Shown here piece after piece: positions 22,464-31,724 of a DNA stretch of 64,000 nucleotides. The position numbers were made by a program, and so were the translations under genes. Source of the DNA: Chlorobaculum parvum NCIB 8327 (lineage in GTDB: Bacteria; Bacteroidota; Chlorobiia; Chlorobiales; Chlorobiaceae); assembly GCF_000020505.1 (NCBI RefSeq), contig NC_011027.1:2154001-2218000 (forward strand), in the 5' to 3' direction. The notes beneath the pieces are model-generated. The model did not search any database. It worked only from the letters and a program-made list of their open reading frames with translations, and had not been told where the DNA came from. The first letter of the stretch is position 1. The number at the start of each line of letters is the position of its first letter.

Positions 22464-22751
22464 TCAGCTGCGATCGATGCTCTTCGGCAGGTTCTTCATA
22501 ACCGAACCCGCAATGAGTTTGACGATCTCACCGCCCGTAACCAGAAGGTCGGCCCCCTTCTCGCGAATATGGATCTGGGTTGCCACCTGATCCTTGAAAT
22601 AATCAACGCTGGCCTGGTCGTAGTTCTTGCCCCGAACGTACTCATCAATGAGGGCTTCGGCCTGGCTGTAGGGCAGATTGAAAACCTTCAGGCCAAGTTT
22701 GGCCCGTTCGAGTGGGTCGAGGATCTTCTGTCCCGTTTCGTGCTGCTCCAT
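22464..22751 (-). CDS. Small conserved-looking protein of unknown function
   Basis: From the ATG at 22751 the protein has 95 residues (MEQHETGQKILDPLERAKLG...KSIDRS). It is mainly helical, with an acidic start, a central EALIDEYVRGKNYDQASVDYFKD stretch and a mildly hydrophobic C-terminal helix (GGEIVKLIAGSVM). The open frame extends upstream to 22919, but that part has low-quality composition. I do not recognise the family. It lies between clpB N-half and a small membrane protein, all on the minus strand. Confidence 0.65.
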   Translation of the reverse strand: MEQHETGQKILDPLERAKLGLKVFNLPYSQAEALIDEYVRGKNYDQASVDYFKDQVATQIHIREKGADLLVTGGEIVKLIAGSVMKNLPKSIDRS

Positions 22752-22931
22752 ATCGCTCCGATTTGCTTCTGGTAAATTGGATAAAAAAAGTGGTGAGGCA
22801 ACTACGGCCCCATCATGCGGTAATTTAAGAATCTTTCGATCAAGTTGCCATACGCAAGCCCCAGGAGCTTTTTCGGCCCGACAAGCGGAAATCAGCTCAC
22901 GGTGCGATGCTGATAACAATGCCCCACCTTG

Positions 22932-23159
22932 TCACTCTTTCCGATACACACCTTTGAAGCCAAGCACCAGCAGAACCAGACCGATAACAAGCGCCGACCA
23001 GCCAATCGCATCGCCGATGATGAAGGCGCCGTTGAGCATCCCGTACTTCGGCGCAAACAGCAGAATGAGATCCGCCCCGATCAGGATGAACAACGCCTTT
23101 AAAAAGCTGATCTTAACGCGCGGTTTGCTATTCTTCTCCTCTTTCTTACTTTTGGCCAT
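22932..23159 (-). CDS. Small two-helix membrane protein
   Basis: The 75 residues begin with a very basic head ([16 protein letters not shown]). Two predicted transmembrane segments follow, at about 19-36 ([18 protein letters not shown]) and 48-68 ([17 protein letters not shown]), with a short basic tail. It is divergent from tsaD with 21 bp between the start codons. No function can be assigned. Confidence 0.75.
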
Positions 23160-23180
23160 AAGATTCTCATTCTTTGTGCG

Positions 23181-24236
23181 ATGAACATTTTAGGGATAGA
23201 AACCAGTTGTGACGAAACCTCGGCCGCCGTCCTTAGCGACGGAACGGTTCGGTCGAATGTCGTCAGCTCTCAACGCTGCCACACCGATTTCGGCGGCGTG
23301 GTGCCCGAACTGGCTTCACGCGAGCATGAGCGGCTGATCGTTTCGATTGTCGAAGCCGCCATAACCGAAGCAAATATAGCAAAAAACGACCTCGATGTCA
23401 TAGCCGCCACCGCCGGCCCGGGGCTGATCGGTGCGGTAATGGTGGGCCTCTGCTTCGCCGAGGGAATGGCCTTTGCGCTCGGCAAGCCGTTCGTGCCGGT
23501 CAACCACGTCGAAGCGCACATCTTCTCCCCCTTCATCAGCGACGAACCCGGCCATAAATCGCCGGATGGCGACTTTGTTTCGCTGACTGTTTCGGGCGGG
23601 CACACGCTCCTGTCGGTCGTCCGTCAGAATCTCGATTACGAGGTGATCGGCCGCACGATCGACGACGCGGCGGGCGAGGCGTTCGACAAGACCGGCAAGA
23701 TGCTTGGCCTCGGCTATCCCGCCGGCCCGGTGATCGACCGGCTCGCACGCGACGGCGATCCGAAGTTCCACCGCTTCCCGCGCGCACTGACCTCCAGCTC
23801 GCAAACCAGCAAAAGCTACCGCGGCAACTTCGATTTCAGCTTCTCCGGCCTCAAGACCTCGGTGCGCACCTGGCTCGAAGGTCATGACGCGGAGTTCGCC
23901 CGGCAGCATCAAACCGACCTCGCCGCCTCGATTCAGGACGCCATCGTGAGCGTGCTGGTCGAAAAAACTATCGCCGCTGCGCTGCTGCACAAAGTCGGCG
24001 CGGTTTCAGTGGCGGGCGGCGTGAGCGCCAACTCCGGCCTGCGTTCGGCGATGCAGGCGGCCTGCAACAAGCACGGTCTCGACCTGTTCATTCCCAAAGC
24101 GACCTACTCGACCGACAACGCCGCCATGATCGCCACCATGGCGCAACTGATGATGGCGCGTGGCCGTTACAGGGAAAACTCTTACGGCGTCGCCCCCTTT
24201 GCTCGCTTCAAAGCGGCAGGCAAAGGCACTCGTTGA
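23181..24236 (+). CDS. tsaD: tRNA N6-adenosine threonylcarbamoyltransferase TsaD
   Basis: TsaD transfers the threonylcarbamoyl group to A37 of ANN-decoding tRNAs. The 351 residues start with [16 protein letters not shown] and carry the metal-binding HxxxH in VNHVEAHIF. Further motifs are SGGHT ([12 protein letters not shown]), [10 protein letters not shown] and [13 protein letters not shown]. Length is normal for the family. It is the first gene of a plus-strand run with yajC and carA. Confidence 0.97.
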
Positions 24237-24344
24237 AATAGTTCGGGAAATAAATTATCTTGAAAGTCGAAAAAAAGTGCCCGGGAACAGCCGAAACGCT
24301 GTCCTGAAGGCCAAGTCACGATTACCAACCGCAAGCCATTAGCC

Positions 24345-24701
24345 ATGTACGACACCATCCTTGCCCTGATGCTCTTCGCTCCGCCAACGACCGGTGGACC
24401 TGCTCCGAATCCCTTTGTTCAACTCGTACCGCTCGTTCTGATTTTCGTTGTTTTCTACTTCTTCATGATCCGCCCGCAGCAGAAAAAACAGAAAGAGCGT
24501 GAAAAGCTGCTTGATGATATCAAGCGCGGCGACAAAATCGTTACCATCGGGGGCATTCACGGTACGGTTGCCGGGATCGATACGGAGAAAAAAACGGTTC
24601 TTGTACAGGTTGCCGATAATCTCAAGATCAAGTTCGAGCGTTCGGCAATCGCCAACACTGAAAAACAGGAAACCGGCGACAAGCTCGCCCCAAAGGAGTA
24701 A
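24345..24701 (+). CDS. yajC: Sec translocon accessory subunit YajC
   Basis: This 118-residue protein has one N-terminal transmembrane helix (about residues 24-43, LVPLVLIFVVFYFFMIRPQQ) followed by the conserved RPQQKKQKE and a cytoplasmic GDKIVTIGGIHGTV domain. YajC associates with SecDF. The gene lies 108 bp after tsaD and 9 bp before carA, so carA is probably in the same transcript. Confidence 0.95.
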   Translation: MYDTILALMLFAPPTTGGPAPNPFVQLVPLVLIFVVFYFFMIRPQQKKQKEREKLLDDIKRGDKIVTIGGIHGTVAGIDTEKKTVLVQVADNLKIKFERSAIANTEKQETGDKLAPKE

Positions 24702-24710
24702 CAGGAATCG

Positions 24711-25811
24711 ATGCAGGAAACACCCGCAATTCTGGTTCTCGAAAACGGTTCGATCTATCGCGGAACCGCCTTCGGGCACACCTCCGAGGCCTCCGGTGAG
24801 GTGGTCTTCAACACTTCGCTGACCGGGTATCAGGAGATTCTTACCGATCCGTCCTACGCCGGGCAGATGGTCGTTATGACCTACCCGCTCATCGGCAACT
24901 ACGGCATCACGCCGAACGATAACGAGTCATCAAAAATCTGGGCATCAGCGCTCATCGTGCGCGAAGCCTCGAACGTCTACAGCAACTTCGAATCGACCCG
25001 CAGCCTCGACGAAACGCTCAAAGAGGCCGGGGTGATGGGTCTTGCTGGCATCGATACCCGCAAGCTGGTACGGGAGATTCGCGAGAAGGGCGCCATGCGC
25101 GGCGTCATCTCAACCCTGACCGACGATGTCGAGGCGCTGAAAGCAAAAGCGCTCGCCATCCCCGAAATGACCGGTCTCGATCTGGTGAGCACCGTCACGA
25201 CCGACGCGAGCTACACGGTGGACAACGAAGAGGCGAGCTACCACGTCGTCGCTTTCGACTACGGCATCAAGACCAACATCCTTCGCCAGCTCAAAGCCGA
25301 GGGATGCCGCGTCACGGTGGTCACCGCTAAAACCACCGCCGAAGAGGTACTCGCACTGAATCCCGACGGGGTCTTCCTCTCCAACGGCCCCGGCGATCCG
25401 TTCGCCGTAACCTACGCCATCGACACCATCCGAGAGCTGGCCGCTCGCAACAGCAAGCTGCCGATCTTCGGCATCTGCCTCGGCCACCAGCTGCTGTCGC
25501 TGGCCTTTGGCGCGAAGACCTACAAGCTCAAGTTCGGCCACCACGGCGCGAACCATCCGGTCAAGAACCTCATGAACAGCACCATCGAAATCACCTCGCA
25601 GAACCACGGGTTTGCGGTCGAGATGGACACGCTTCCCGGCGACCTTGAACTGACCCACAAGAACCTCTACGACCTCACCGTCGAGGGAGTCAGGCATCGG
25701 GAGTTACCCTGCTTCTCGGTGCAATATCACCCCGAAGCCGCCCCCGGCCCGCACGACTCGCACTACCTGTTCAAGGAGTTCACCGAACTGATGGACGCTG
25801 CAAAAAACTGA
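24711..25811 (+). CDS. carA: Carbamoyl-phosphate synthase small subunit
   Basis: The glutaminase subunit supplies ammonia for carbamoyl phosphate (arginine and pyrimidine synthesis). The 366 residues contain the N-terminal CPSase domain ([33 protein letters not shown]) and a class I glutamine amidotransferase domain. The nucleophile cysteine is in FGICLGHQ and the catalytic His-x-Glu is in [10 protein letters not shown]. carB is not in the window. A strong hairpin at 25819-25858 follows. Confidence 0.97.
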   Translation: MQETPAILVLENGSIYRGTAFGHTSEASGEVVFNTSLTGYQEILTDPSYAGQMVVMTYPLIGNYGITPNDNESSKIWASALIVREASNVYSNFESTRSLDETLKEAGVMGLAGIDTRKLVREIREKGAMRGVISTLTDDVEALKAKALAIPEMTGLDLVSTVTTDASYTVDNEEASYHVVAFDYGIKTNILRQLKAEGCRVTVVTAKTTAEEVLALNPDGVFLSNGPGDPFAVTYAIDTIRELAARNSKLPIFGICLGHQLLSLAFGAKTYKLKFGHHGANHPVKNLMNSTIEITSQNHGFAVEMDTLPGDLELTHKNLYDLTVEGVRHRELPCFSVQYHPEAAPGPHDSHYLFKEFTELMDAAKN

Positions 25812-25818
25812 CCTGTAC

Positions 25819-25858
25819 TTACCGGTGGGGATTCCATCCAGACAATCCCCACCGGTAA
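25819..25858 (+). terminator. Stem-loop terminator after carA
   Basis: A perfect 15-bp stem (TTACCGGTGGGGATT at 25819-25833 with 25844-25858) has a 10-nt loop and begins 8 nt after the carA stop. The following tail is only weakly T-rich, so efficiency is uncertain. Confidence 0.7.
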
Positions 25859-26136
25859 ATCCCCCATATTCTTCTACGAACGCCCGGTTCCGCATTTCAA
25901 GAGATTATTTTATATATCCACATAACACTCAAAAAAAACACATCAGGGAACTCTGGCGACATTTACCTTGTTCTAAGTTTGTTGATGAGTTTCATTGAAA
26001 ACACCCTGTCATTTTTACTAAACCATTACAAAAGAACCTGTTTTCAAAAAGTGCTCAAAAGAACACAGAGACCTCTTACAACAGATTCTCAATGATTTAC
26101 GTAGTACCAATCCACCACAACCAAATGGAAACAGCT
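25859..26136. other. AT-rich leader ahead of the tandem OMP genes
   Basis: No gene is supported here. The segment is AT-rich and contains TTGATGAGTTTC near 25983, a variant of the TTGATAAGTTTC seen upstream of the second (26936) and third (27855) paralogues. The last ~40 bases before the start (CACAACCAAATGGAAACA) are also shared by all three. It probably holds the promoter and 5' untranslated region of the first OMP gene. Confidence 0.5.
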
Positions 26137-26784
26137 ATGAAAAAGATCACAAGAATGGCAACGCTTGGCGTGTTCCTGCTCGCAGGCGTTAGCGGCACAG
26201 CACTTGCCAACGGAACGAGCGCCCCTGAGCCCGAACCAATGCGCTACATGCCTCCTCCGCCACCACCGGCTCCCGCTCCTGCACCAGTTGTAGACACCTG
26301 CGAGCCTGGAGCGTATATCAGTGGATCGATCGGCATCGGCATCCCTGAAAAGTCCAATTTTGACGGCTACAAGTATGAGATGGAGACCGGCCTCGCACTG
26401 AATGGTGCAATCGGGTATGATTTCGGAGATACCAGACTTGAAGCCGCTGTAGGCTATCAGAAACATGATTTTAAGAACTATGATGACGATCTTTCTCTGC
26501 TAACCGTCATGGCTAACGCCTATTATGACATCGACACAGGTTCAGACATCACACCTTACCTGATGGCTGGTGCTGGCTGGGCACATGTCGACTCTTCCTG
26601 GGATGAGAGTGATGACGTCTTTGCATGGCAGGTCGGTGCAGGGCTTGGCTTTAAAGTCGCCGACTGCACAACGCTTGACTTGGGATACCGCTACCTGAGG
26701 CCGAATAAATTCGATCTTGGTGAAGGTGATAATACCAAATGGGCTGTTCACAACATCATGCTTGGGCTCAGGTATAACTTCTGA
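26137..26784 (+). CDS. Outer membrane beta-barrel protein, tandem paralogue 1
   Basis: From ATG 26137 the protein has 215 residues: signal peptide MKKITRMATLGVFLLAGVSGTALA, then a Pro/Ala linker, then a conserved DTCEPGAYI. The beta-barrel body has alternating patterns such as IGYDFGDTRLEAAVGYQ, LLTVMANAYYDI, GAGLGFKV, TTLDLGYRYL and the terminal HNIMLGLRYNF. The C-terminal Phe is typical of Omp85-inserted barrels. It resembles small OmpA/Opa-like porin domains, with no peptidoglycan-binding domain. The function is not known. It has its own leader and terminator. Confidence 0.85.
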   Translation: MKKITRMATLGVFLLAGVSGTALANGTSAPEPEPMRYMPPPPPPAPAPAPVVDTCEPGAYISGSIGIGIPEKSNFDGYKYEMETGLALNGAIGYDFGDTRLEAAVGYQKHDFKNYDDDLSLLTVMANAYYDIDTGSDITPYLMAGAGWAHVDSSWDESDDVFAWQVGAGLGFKVADCTTLDLGYRYLRPNKFDLGEGDNTKWAVHNIMLGLRYNF

Positions 26785-26806
26785 TGCAAGCAAAATCGAT
26801 CATCGC

Positions 26807-26843
26807 AAAAAAACCGGAGGCAGCGATTGCTTCCGGTTTTTTG
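26807..26843 (+). terminator. Intrinsic terminator of OMP paralogue 1
   Basis: An A-rich lead, the stem AAACCGGAGGCA / TGCTTCCGGTTT (one G-T pair) with a short loop, and a T tail form a standard bidirectional-looking terminator 22 nt after the stop. Confidence 0.9.
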
Positions 26844-26935
26844 TTACGCCCTCTACGCGTTTTCGCGACCTGAATGATGAGTGCCACTCTTCTGTCAAAT
26901 CCGGCACATTACGGTTTTTTCTTGAACTCTTTTTT

Positions 26936-26947
26936 TTGATAAGTTTC
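26936..26947 (+). promoter_or_regulatory. Conserved upstream element of OMP paralogue 2
   Basis: TTGATAAGTTTC occurs about 90-100 bp upstream of both the second and third OMP genes, preceded by a T-tract in each. It could contain a -35 box, but I could not place a convincing -10. Confidence 0.4.
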
Positions 26948-27037
26948 AGTAGAAGCCATTCCAGCAGTACTCGTTTTTAAAACCTGATTTGCAGTGATTT
27001 ACGCAGTACCGTCCACCACAACCAAACGGAAACAACA

Positions 27038-27703
27038 ATGAAACAGATCACAAGAATGGCAACGCTTGGCGTGTTGCTGCTGGCTGGTGCCACCGGCACC
27101 GCATTTGCTAATGGCACCAGTGCCCCTGAGCCTGAGCCAATCCGTTACATGCCACCACCGCCGCCACCGCCGGCCCCAGCTCCTGCACCAGCCCCAGTGG
27201 TGGACACCTGTGAGCCTGGCGCGTACATCAGTATATCAGCGGGCCTTGGTATTCCCGAAAATGCCGAAACCCAATACAGCGGTGAAGATGAAATGGATAA
27301 CGGCATTGCCCTGAATGGCGCGCTTGGTTACGATTTCGGAGACGCCAGACTTGAGGCCGCTGTCGGCTATCAGAAACATGACTTTAAGTATGGTGATGAC
27401 GATCTTTCTCTGCTGACCGTTATGGCCAACGCTTATTATGACATCGACACTGGCTCGGACATCACACCGTATCTCATGGCTGGTGCCGGATGGGCTCATA
27501 TCGGCATGCCGTCCGATGAGAGTGATGACGTCTTTGCATGGCAGGTCGGCGCAGGACTTGGCTTTAAAATCGCCGACTGCACAACGCTTGATCTCGGATA
27601 CCGCTACCTGAGGCCGAATAAATTCGAGACCAATGAGCGTAACATTGGAGATGTGAAATGGGCTGTCCATAACATCATGCTCGGTCTCAGATTTAACTTC
27701 TGA
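27038..27703 (+). CDS. Outer membrane beta-barrel protein, tandem paralogue 2
   Basis: The 221 residues start MKQITRMATLGVLLLAGATGTAFA (signal peptide). A longer Pro/Ala linker (seven consecutive prolines, then APAPAPAP) leads to DTCEPGAYI and the same barrel body as its neighbours. It ends in MLGLRFNF. Differences from copy 1 cluster around the first barrel loop (residues near NAETQYSGEDEM), which would be surface-exposed. It has its own upstream region and terminator. Confidence 0.85.
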   Translation: MKQITRMATLGVLLLAGATGTAFANGTSAPEPEPIRYMPPPPPPPAPAPAPAPVVDTCEPGAYISISAGLGIPENAETQYSGEDEMDNGIALNGALGYDFGDARLEAAVGYQKHDFKYGDDDLSLLTVMANAYYDIDTGSDITPYLMAGAGWAHIGMPSDESDDVFAWQVGAGLGFKIADCTTLDLGYRYLRPNKFETNERNIGDVKWAVHNIMLGLRFNF

Positions 27704-27724
27704 CCCAACAAATCGATCATCGAC

Positions 27725-27761
27725 AAAAAACCGGAAGCAATCGTTGCTTCCGGTTTTTTTT
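27725..27761 (+). terminator. Intrinsic terminator of OMP paralogue 2
   Basis: A perfect 16-bp stem (A6-CCGGAAGCAA pairing across a 3-nt TCG loop) ends in a run of T. Confidence 0.93.
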
Positions 27762-27854
27762 GTTTACGTCCTCTCAAGATTTTCCCCGATCAGAATGCTG
27801 AGTTTCATTCTGCTTACAGTCAACCACATTACAGCTTCTTTGAAATGCTTTTTT

Positions 27855-27866
27855 TTGATAAGTTTC
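27855..27866 (+). promoter_or_regulatory. Conserved upstream element of OMP paralogue 3
   Basis: This is the second TTGATAAGTTTC copy, about 93 bp before the start at 27948. See the matching element at 26936-26947. Confidence 0.4.
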
Positions 27867-27947
27867 GATAAAATAAAAGAGTGTTCTTTTTGAAAGCAGA
27901 TTTTCAGTGCTTCCCGTACCATCAATCACAACCAAATGGAAACAACA

Positions 27948-28637
27948 ATGAAACAGATCACAAGAATGGCAACGCTTGGTGTGTTGCTGCTTGCTGGCGC
28001 CAGCGGGACCGCTTTCGCCAACGGCACCAGTGCTCCCGAACCTGCACCGATCCGCTACACGCCACCTCCGCCGCCGCCACCGGCTCCGGCTCCTGCGCCA
28101 GTGGTAGACACCTGTGAACCTGGCCCGTACATCAGCATCTCCGCTGGCATTGGCATTCCTGAAGATATTAAGGCTCCGGTGATTAGCCAGCCAACGAATG
28201 GCTACCCCACAGACGGCAAAATCGATATGGAGAACGGCCTTGCCCTGAATGGCGCGATCGGTTACGATTTCGGTGATGCCAGGCTTGAAGCGGCCGTCGG
28301 ATACCAGAGCCACGATATTGCCGATAGCGAAGATGATATCGATATCTCCCTGCTGACCGTGATGGCTAATGCCTACTACGATATCAACACCGGTTCGGAC
28401 GTCTCGCCATACATCATGGCTGGTGCCGGTTGGGCACATGTTGGCATGCCAAGCGATGAGAGTGATGACGTCTTCGCGTGGCAGGTCGGCGCAGGACTTG
28501 GCGTCAAAGTCTCCGAATGCACGACGCTCGATCTGGGATACCGCTACCTGAAGCCGAATAAATTCGGTCCTGATGGTAACGATGTTTACAAGTGGGCGGT
28601 TCACAACGTCATGCTTGGCCTCAGATTTAACTTCTGA
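27948..28637 (+). CDS. Outer membrane beta-barrel protein, tandem paralogue 3
   Basis: From ATG 27948 the protein has 229 residues: the same signal peptide type (MKQITRMATLGVLLLAGASG), Pro/Ala linker, DTCEPGPYI and barrel body, ending in MLGLRFNF. The first loop carries an insertion (around KAPVISQPTNGYPTDGKIDM) compared with copies 1 and 2. An in-frame ATG at 27936 is possible but falls inside the conserved leader. The three genes form a head-to-tail array of near-identical modules. Confidence 0.85.
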   Translation: MKQITRMATLGVLLLAGASGTAFANGTSAPEPAPIRYTPPPPPPPAPAPAPVVDTCEPGPYISISAGIGIPEDIKAPVISQPTNGYPTDGKIDMENGLALNGAIGYDFGDARLEAAVGYQSHDIADSEDDIDISLLTVMANAYYDINTGSDVSPYIMAGAGWAHVGMPSDESDDVFAWQVGAGLGVKVSECTTLDLGYRYLKPNKFGPDGNDVYKWAVHNVMLGLRFNF

Positions 28638-28661
28638 GCTGGAAAACCCAACATGAAAAGC

Positions 28662-28694
28662 AAAAGCCGGGAGCATTACGCTTCCGGCTTTTTT
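28662..28694 (+). terminator. Intrinsic terminator of OMP paralogue 3
   Basis: The stem AAAAGCCGG-GAGC / GCTTCCGGCTTTT and a run of six T follow the stop by about 25 nt. Confidence 0.9.
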
Positions 28695-28910
28695 ATGCAC
28701 ATCCCGATCATCCCCCTCTCAAATCACCGGCCAGCACAGCACGGCCATCAGAATCAGCCCAAACCAGCCCACCGGTTTAACGGCTCAAATGTTTATATTG
28801 CGATCTTGTTTCCGATCGATTTTCGATTGCATTGCCGCCACTTCGAGCGGTTCGCTGCGACCGGGTTTCACCATCAAACACAAAGACGCCTCACTGGCAA
28901 CGCTTGGTTC

Positions 28911-30050
28911 ATGAAAAAACGACTCTTCACGCCGGGGCCGACGCCGGTACCGGAAAACGTCATGCTTCGCATGGCTGCGCCGATCATCCACCACCGGAAT
29001 CCTGAATTCATGGAGATTCTTGAGCGGGTGCACCAGGACTTGCAGTACCTGTTCAGAACCACCCAGCCGGTCGTGGTGATGACCTGTTCCGGCACAGGCG
29101 GCATGGAAGCAGCCATTTCGAGCCTGTTCACCCGAGGCGACAAGGTCATCACTGTCAACGGTGGCAAGTTCGGTGAACGGTGGGGCGAGCTGGCGCGCAT
29201 CTTCACCGGCAACTGCGTCGAAGAGAAGGTCGCGTGGGGTTCGGCCATTACGACGGAACGCATGGTCGAGCTGCTGAAGGAACATCCGGGTGCGATGGGC
29301 GTATGCATCACCCACTCGGAGACCTCGACCGGCACGGCTTCGGATGTGAAAGCGCTCTGCGCCGCTATCCACGAGCACTCCGACGCACTGATTCTCGTCG
29401 ATGGCATCACGGCGATCGGCGCGCACGAGTTCCGTTTCGACGACTGGGGTGCGGACATCTGCATCACCGGCTCGCAGAAGGGGCTGATGATGCCGCCGGG
29501 CCTGGCGCTGGTGGCCATTTCGGAGCGCGCGCAGGACGTGATCAACAACCGCAAGGGGCTGCCGCAGTACTACCTGAGCCTGAAAAAAGCGCTCAAGTCG
29601 CACGCGGGCAACGACACCCCGTTCACCCCGGCAGTGTCGCTCATCATCGGCCTCGACGAAGCATTGCAGATGGTGCGCGCCGAAGGCATCGAAAACGTCT
29701 GGAAACGGCACGAGCAGCTTGCAGAAGCGTGCCGGCTCGGCTGCCAGGCACTCGGCATGGAGCTGTTCAGTGAGTCGCCGTCTTACGCCGTTACGGCGGT
29801 GTGGCTGCCCGAAGGGGCGGACTGGAAGCAGTTCAACAACACCCTGAAGATTGAAAACGGCATCACGGTGGCCGCCGGACAGGACGACTTCAAGGGCAAA
29901 ATCTTCCGGATTTCCCATCTGGGCTATTACGACGAGCTCGACATGCTTACCATGCTTGGCGGGCTGGAACGCACGTTCAGCATGATGGGCATTCCCTTCG
30001 AGCACGGAGCTGGCATCACTGCTGTGCAGCAGGCCTTCCTCGAAGCTTAA
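28911..30050 (+). CDS. Class V PLP-dependent aminotransferase (alanine-glyoxylate/serine type)
   Basis: The open frame begins at 28653, but its first 86 codons overlap the preceding terminator region and have no family character. The start at 28911 gives 379 residues beginning MKKRLFTPGPTPVPENV, the usual N-terminus. The PLP lysine is in ICITGSQKGLMMPPGLA, and the cofactor region includes GTGGMEAA and LVDGITAIGAHEF. The family covers alanine-glyoxylate, serine-pyruvate and related transaminases; the exact substrate is unclear. A hairpin (30070-30097) separates it from the radical SAM gene. Confidence 0.92.
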   Translation: MKKRLFTPGPTPVPENVMLRMAAPIIHHRNPEFMEILERVHQDLQYLFRTTQPVVVMTCSGTGGMEAAISSLFTRGDKVITVNGGKFGERWGELARIFTGNCVEEKVAWGSAITTERMVELLKEHPGAMGVCITHSETSTGTASDVKALCAAIHEHSDALILVDGITAIGAHEFRFDDWGADICITGSQKGLMMPPGLALVAISERAQDVINNRKGLPQYYLSLKKALKSHAGNDTPFTPAVSLIIGLDEALQMVRAEGIENVWKRHEQLAEACRLGCQALGMELFSESPSYAVTAVWLPEGADWKQFNNTLKIENGITVAAGQDDFKGKIFRISHLGYYDELDMLTMLGGLERTFSMMGIPFEHGAGITAVQQAFLEA

Positions 30051-30125
30051 GCACCAGAGTCGAACGTTCGTTCTCCGGCGCACATTTGCCGGAGAACCGC
30101 TCACGAGAAAAACAGAGGTGCCCTG

Positions 30126-31547
30126 ATGGCAATGAACAAACAGGTTGCGCTGGTCTTTCTGGCCTCCGAAGGCGGCGTTGATGGAGCAAAGTCGATCTAC
30201 GGTGACGCCGAGCCATCCAGTCTGAAGCGGTTGCTCGACAAGGGCATCGGAAGTCTCATCAAGCGGACGCAGTTCGCCATTCCCCCGTTGGCCCTGATGA
30301 TTCTCGCCTCGATCGAAGTACCCGGCGTGGAGCAGACCATCTGCGATCTCCGCTTCGAGGAGTTCCCCTTTGACCGCAAGTGGGACCTGGTCGGCATCAG
30401 CGTCCAGACCGGCATGGTTGCCAAGGCATTCGAGCTGGCCGACCGCCTGCGAAAGCACGGTATTCCGGTAGTTCTCGGCGGGCCGCACGTCACCATGTTC
30501 CCCGACTCATGCCGACCTCATGCCGACTCACTCGTGCACGGCGAAGCGGACGACCTCTGGGCCGACGTGCTCCGAGACCTGACCGCCGGAACACTGAAAC
30601 CGGAGTACCGCGCCGACACCGTTCCCGACCTTTCGCTCCACCGCCCGGTCAGCCGCGCATCCCTGAAACAGAGTCGCTACTTCACCACCAACCTCGTGCA
30701 AACCGGCCGCGGTTGCCCCTATCAGTGCGACTTCTGCAACGTGCACGTGCTCAACGGCCGCGTGCTCCGTCAGCGGAAAATCGAACACATCGTCGATGAG
30801 GTGCGTCGCTTCAGTCGCGACGACAAGCGCATTTTCTTTTTCGTTGACGACTCCATCAACGGCGATCCGCTCTTCGCGCAGGAGCTGTTCAGCAAGCTGA
30901 TTCCCCTCAACATCTCCTGGTTCGGCCAGGCGACCACGGCGCTCGGCCAGCAACCGGAACTGCTCGACACCTTCGCCCGCTCCGGCTGCCGGGCGCTCCT
31001 CGTCGGCATCGAAAGCATCGAACCGTCGAGTCGTAGCGCACACCGCAAAACGCAAAACCGCACGGAAGAGCTGGCGGGCAACATCCGCGCGATCCGACAG
31101 AGCGGCATCTGTCTTTACGGAAGCTTCATCTACGGCCTCGACGGCGACACGCTCGCCACCCCCGCAGCCATTCTCGACTTCATCCAGGAAACCCGGCTCG
31201 ACGTGCCCGGCATCAACACCTTGCGCCCCATTCCCGGCACGAAAGTGTTCGATCGGCTCCGGGAGGAGGGTCGGTTGCTCTTCGACGCCGACGACCTGAC
31301 GGCGTTCCGTTACACCTTCGGTCAGGAGATGCTCTATCGCCCGAAAAACATCCCGCTACCGGAGTTCATCGAAAGCTACTCCGAGCTGACCCGCAAAGTG
31401 TTCAACATTGGCAACGCCATCCGGCGGGGCATCGACGCGCCGGGCATCAACGCCGCCGTGCTCTTCTTCAACCTCTTCTACACGCACCTTTATCGCCTGT
31501 CGAGAAATGACCTGCGAAAGCAACTCGAAATCCTGCGCAGCGCGTGA
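30126..31547 (+). CDS. B12-binding-domain radical SAM protein
   Basis: The 473-residue protein has an N-terminal cobalamin-binding-like domain (WDLVGISVQTGM, VLGGPHVTMFP, HGEADDLW) without the classical DxHxxG. A radical SAM core follows, with the 4Fe-4S cysteines in GRGCPYQCDFCNVH. A C-terminal part has LRPIPGTKVFDRLREEGRL, as in the HpnP/DUF4070 group. AGAGGTG stands just before ATG 30126. Green sulfur bacteria use such enzymes as bacteriochlorophyll C-8/C-12 methyltransferases (BchQ, BchR) and for other C-methylations. I cannot tell which, if any, this is. Confidence 0.88.
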   Translation: MAMNKQVALVFLASEGGVDGAKSIYGDAEPSSLKRLLDKGIGSLIKRTQFAIPPLALMILASIEVPGVEQTICDLRFEEFPFDRKWDLVGISVQTGMVAKAFELADRLRKHGIPVVLGGPHVTMFPDSCRPHADSLVHGEADDLWADVLRDLTAGTLKPEYRADTVPDLSLHRPVSRASLKQSRYFTTNLVQTGRGCPYQCDFCNVHVLNGRVLRQRKIEHIVDEVRRFSRDDKRIFFFVDDSINGDPLFAQELFSKLIPLNISWFGQATTALGQQPELLDTFARSGCRALLVGIESIEPSSRSAHRKTQNRTEELAGNIRAIRQSGICLYGSFIYGLDGDTLATPAAILDFIQETRLDVPGINTLRPIPGTKVFDRLREEGRLLFDADDLTAFRYTFGQEMLYRPKNIPLPEFIESYSELTRKVFNIGNAIRRGIDAPGINAAVLFFNLFYTHLYRLSRNDLRKQLEILRSA

Positions 31548-31724
31548 CGGAGGTCGCTTACGGAAATGACGTCACTTATCAATCTCACAAACAAAACGAT
31601 AATGCGACACAAAAAACGATGCTGAACATTTTGAGCGGCGATGGATTATGATTAAAATGAAGTTTGATTTATTTTACTCGACATACCCCAAAGTCAACAC
31701 CGATAAATTTTCAAGGAGGTCAAC

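Noticed and set aside
28653-28910. N-terminal extension of the class V aminotransferase
   Set aside because: The extra codons run through the OMP terminator and lack family character; the ATG at 28911 gives the standard N-terminus.
28785-30488. Minus-strand frame of 567 codons across the aminotransferase region
   Set aside because: It runs antisense to a clear class V aminotransferase and into the radical SAM gene; composition is not protein-like.
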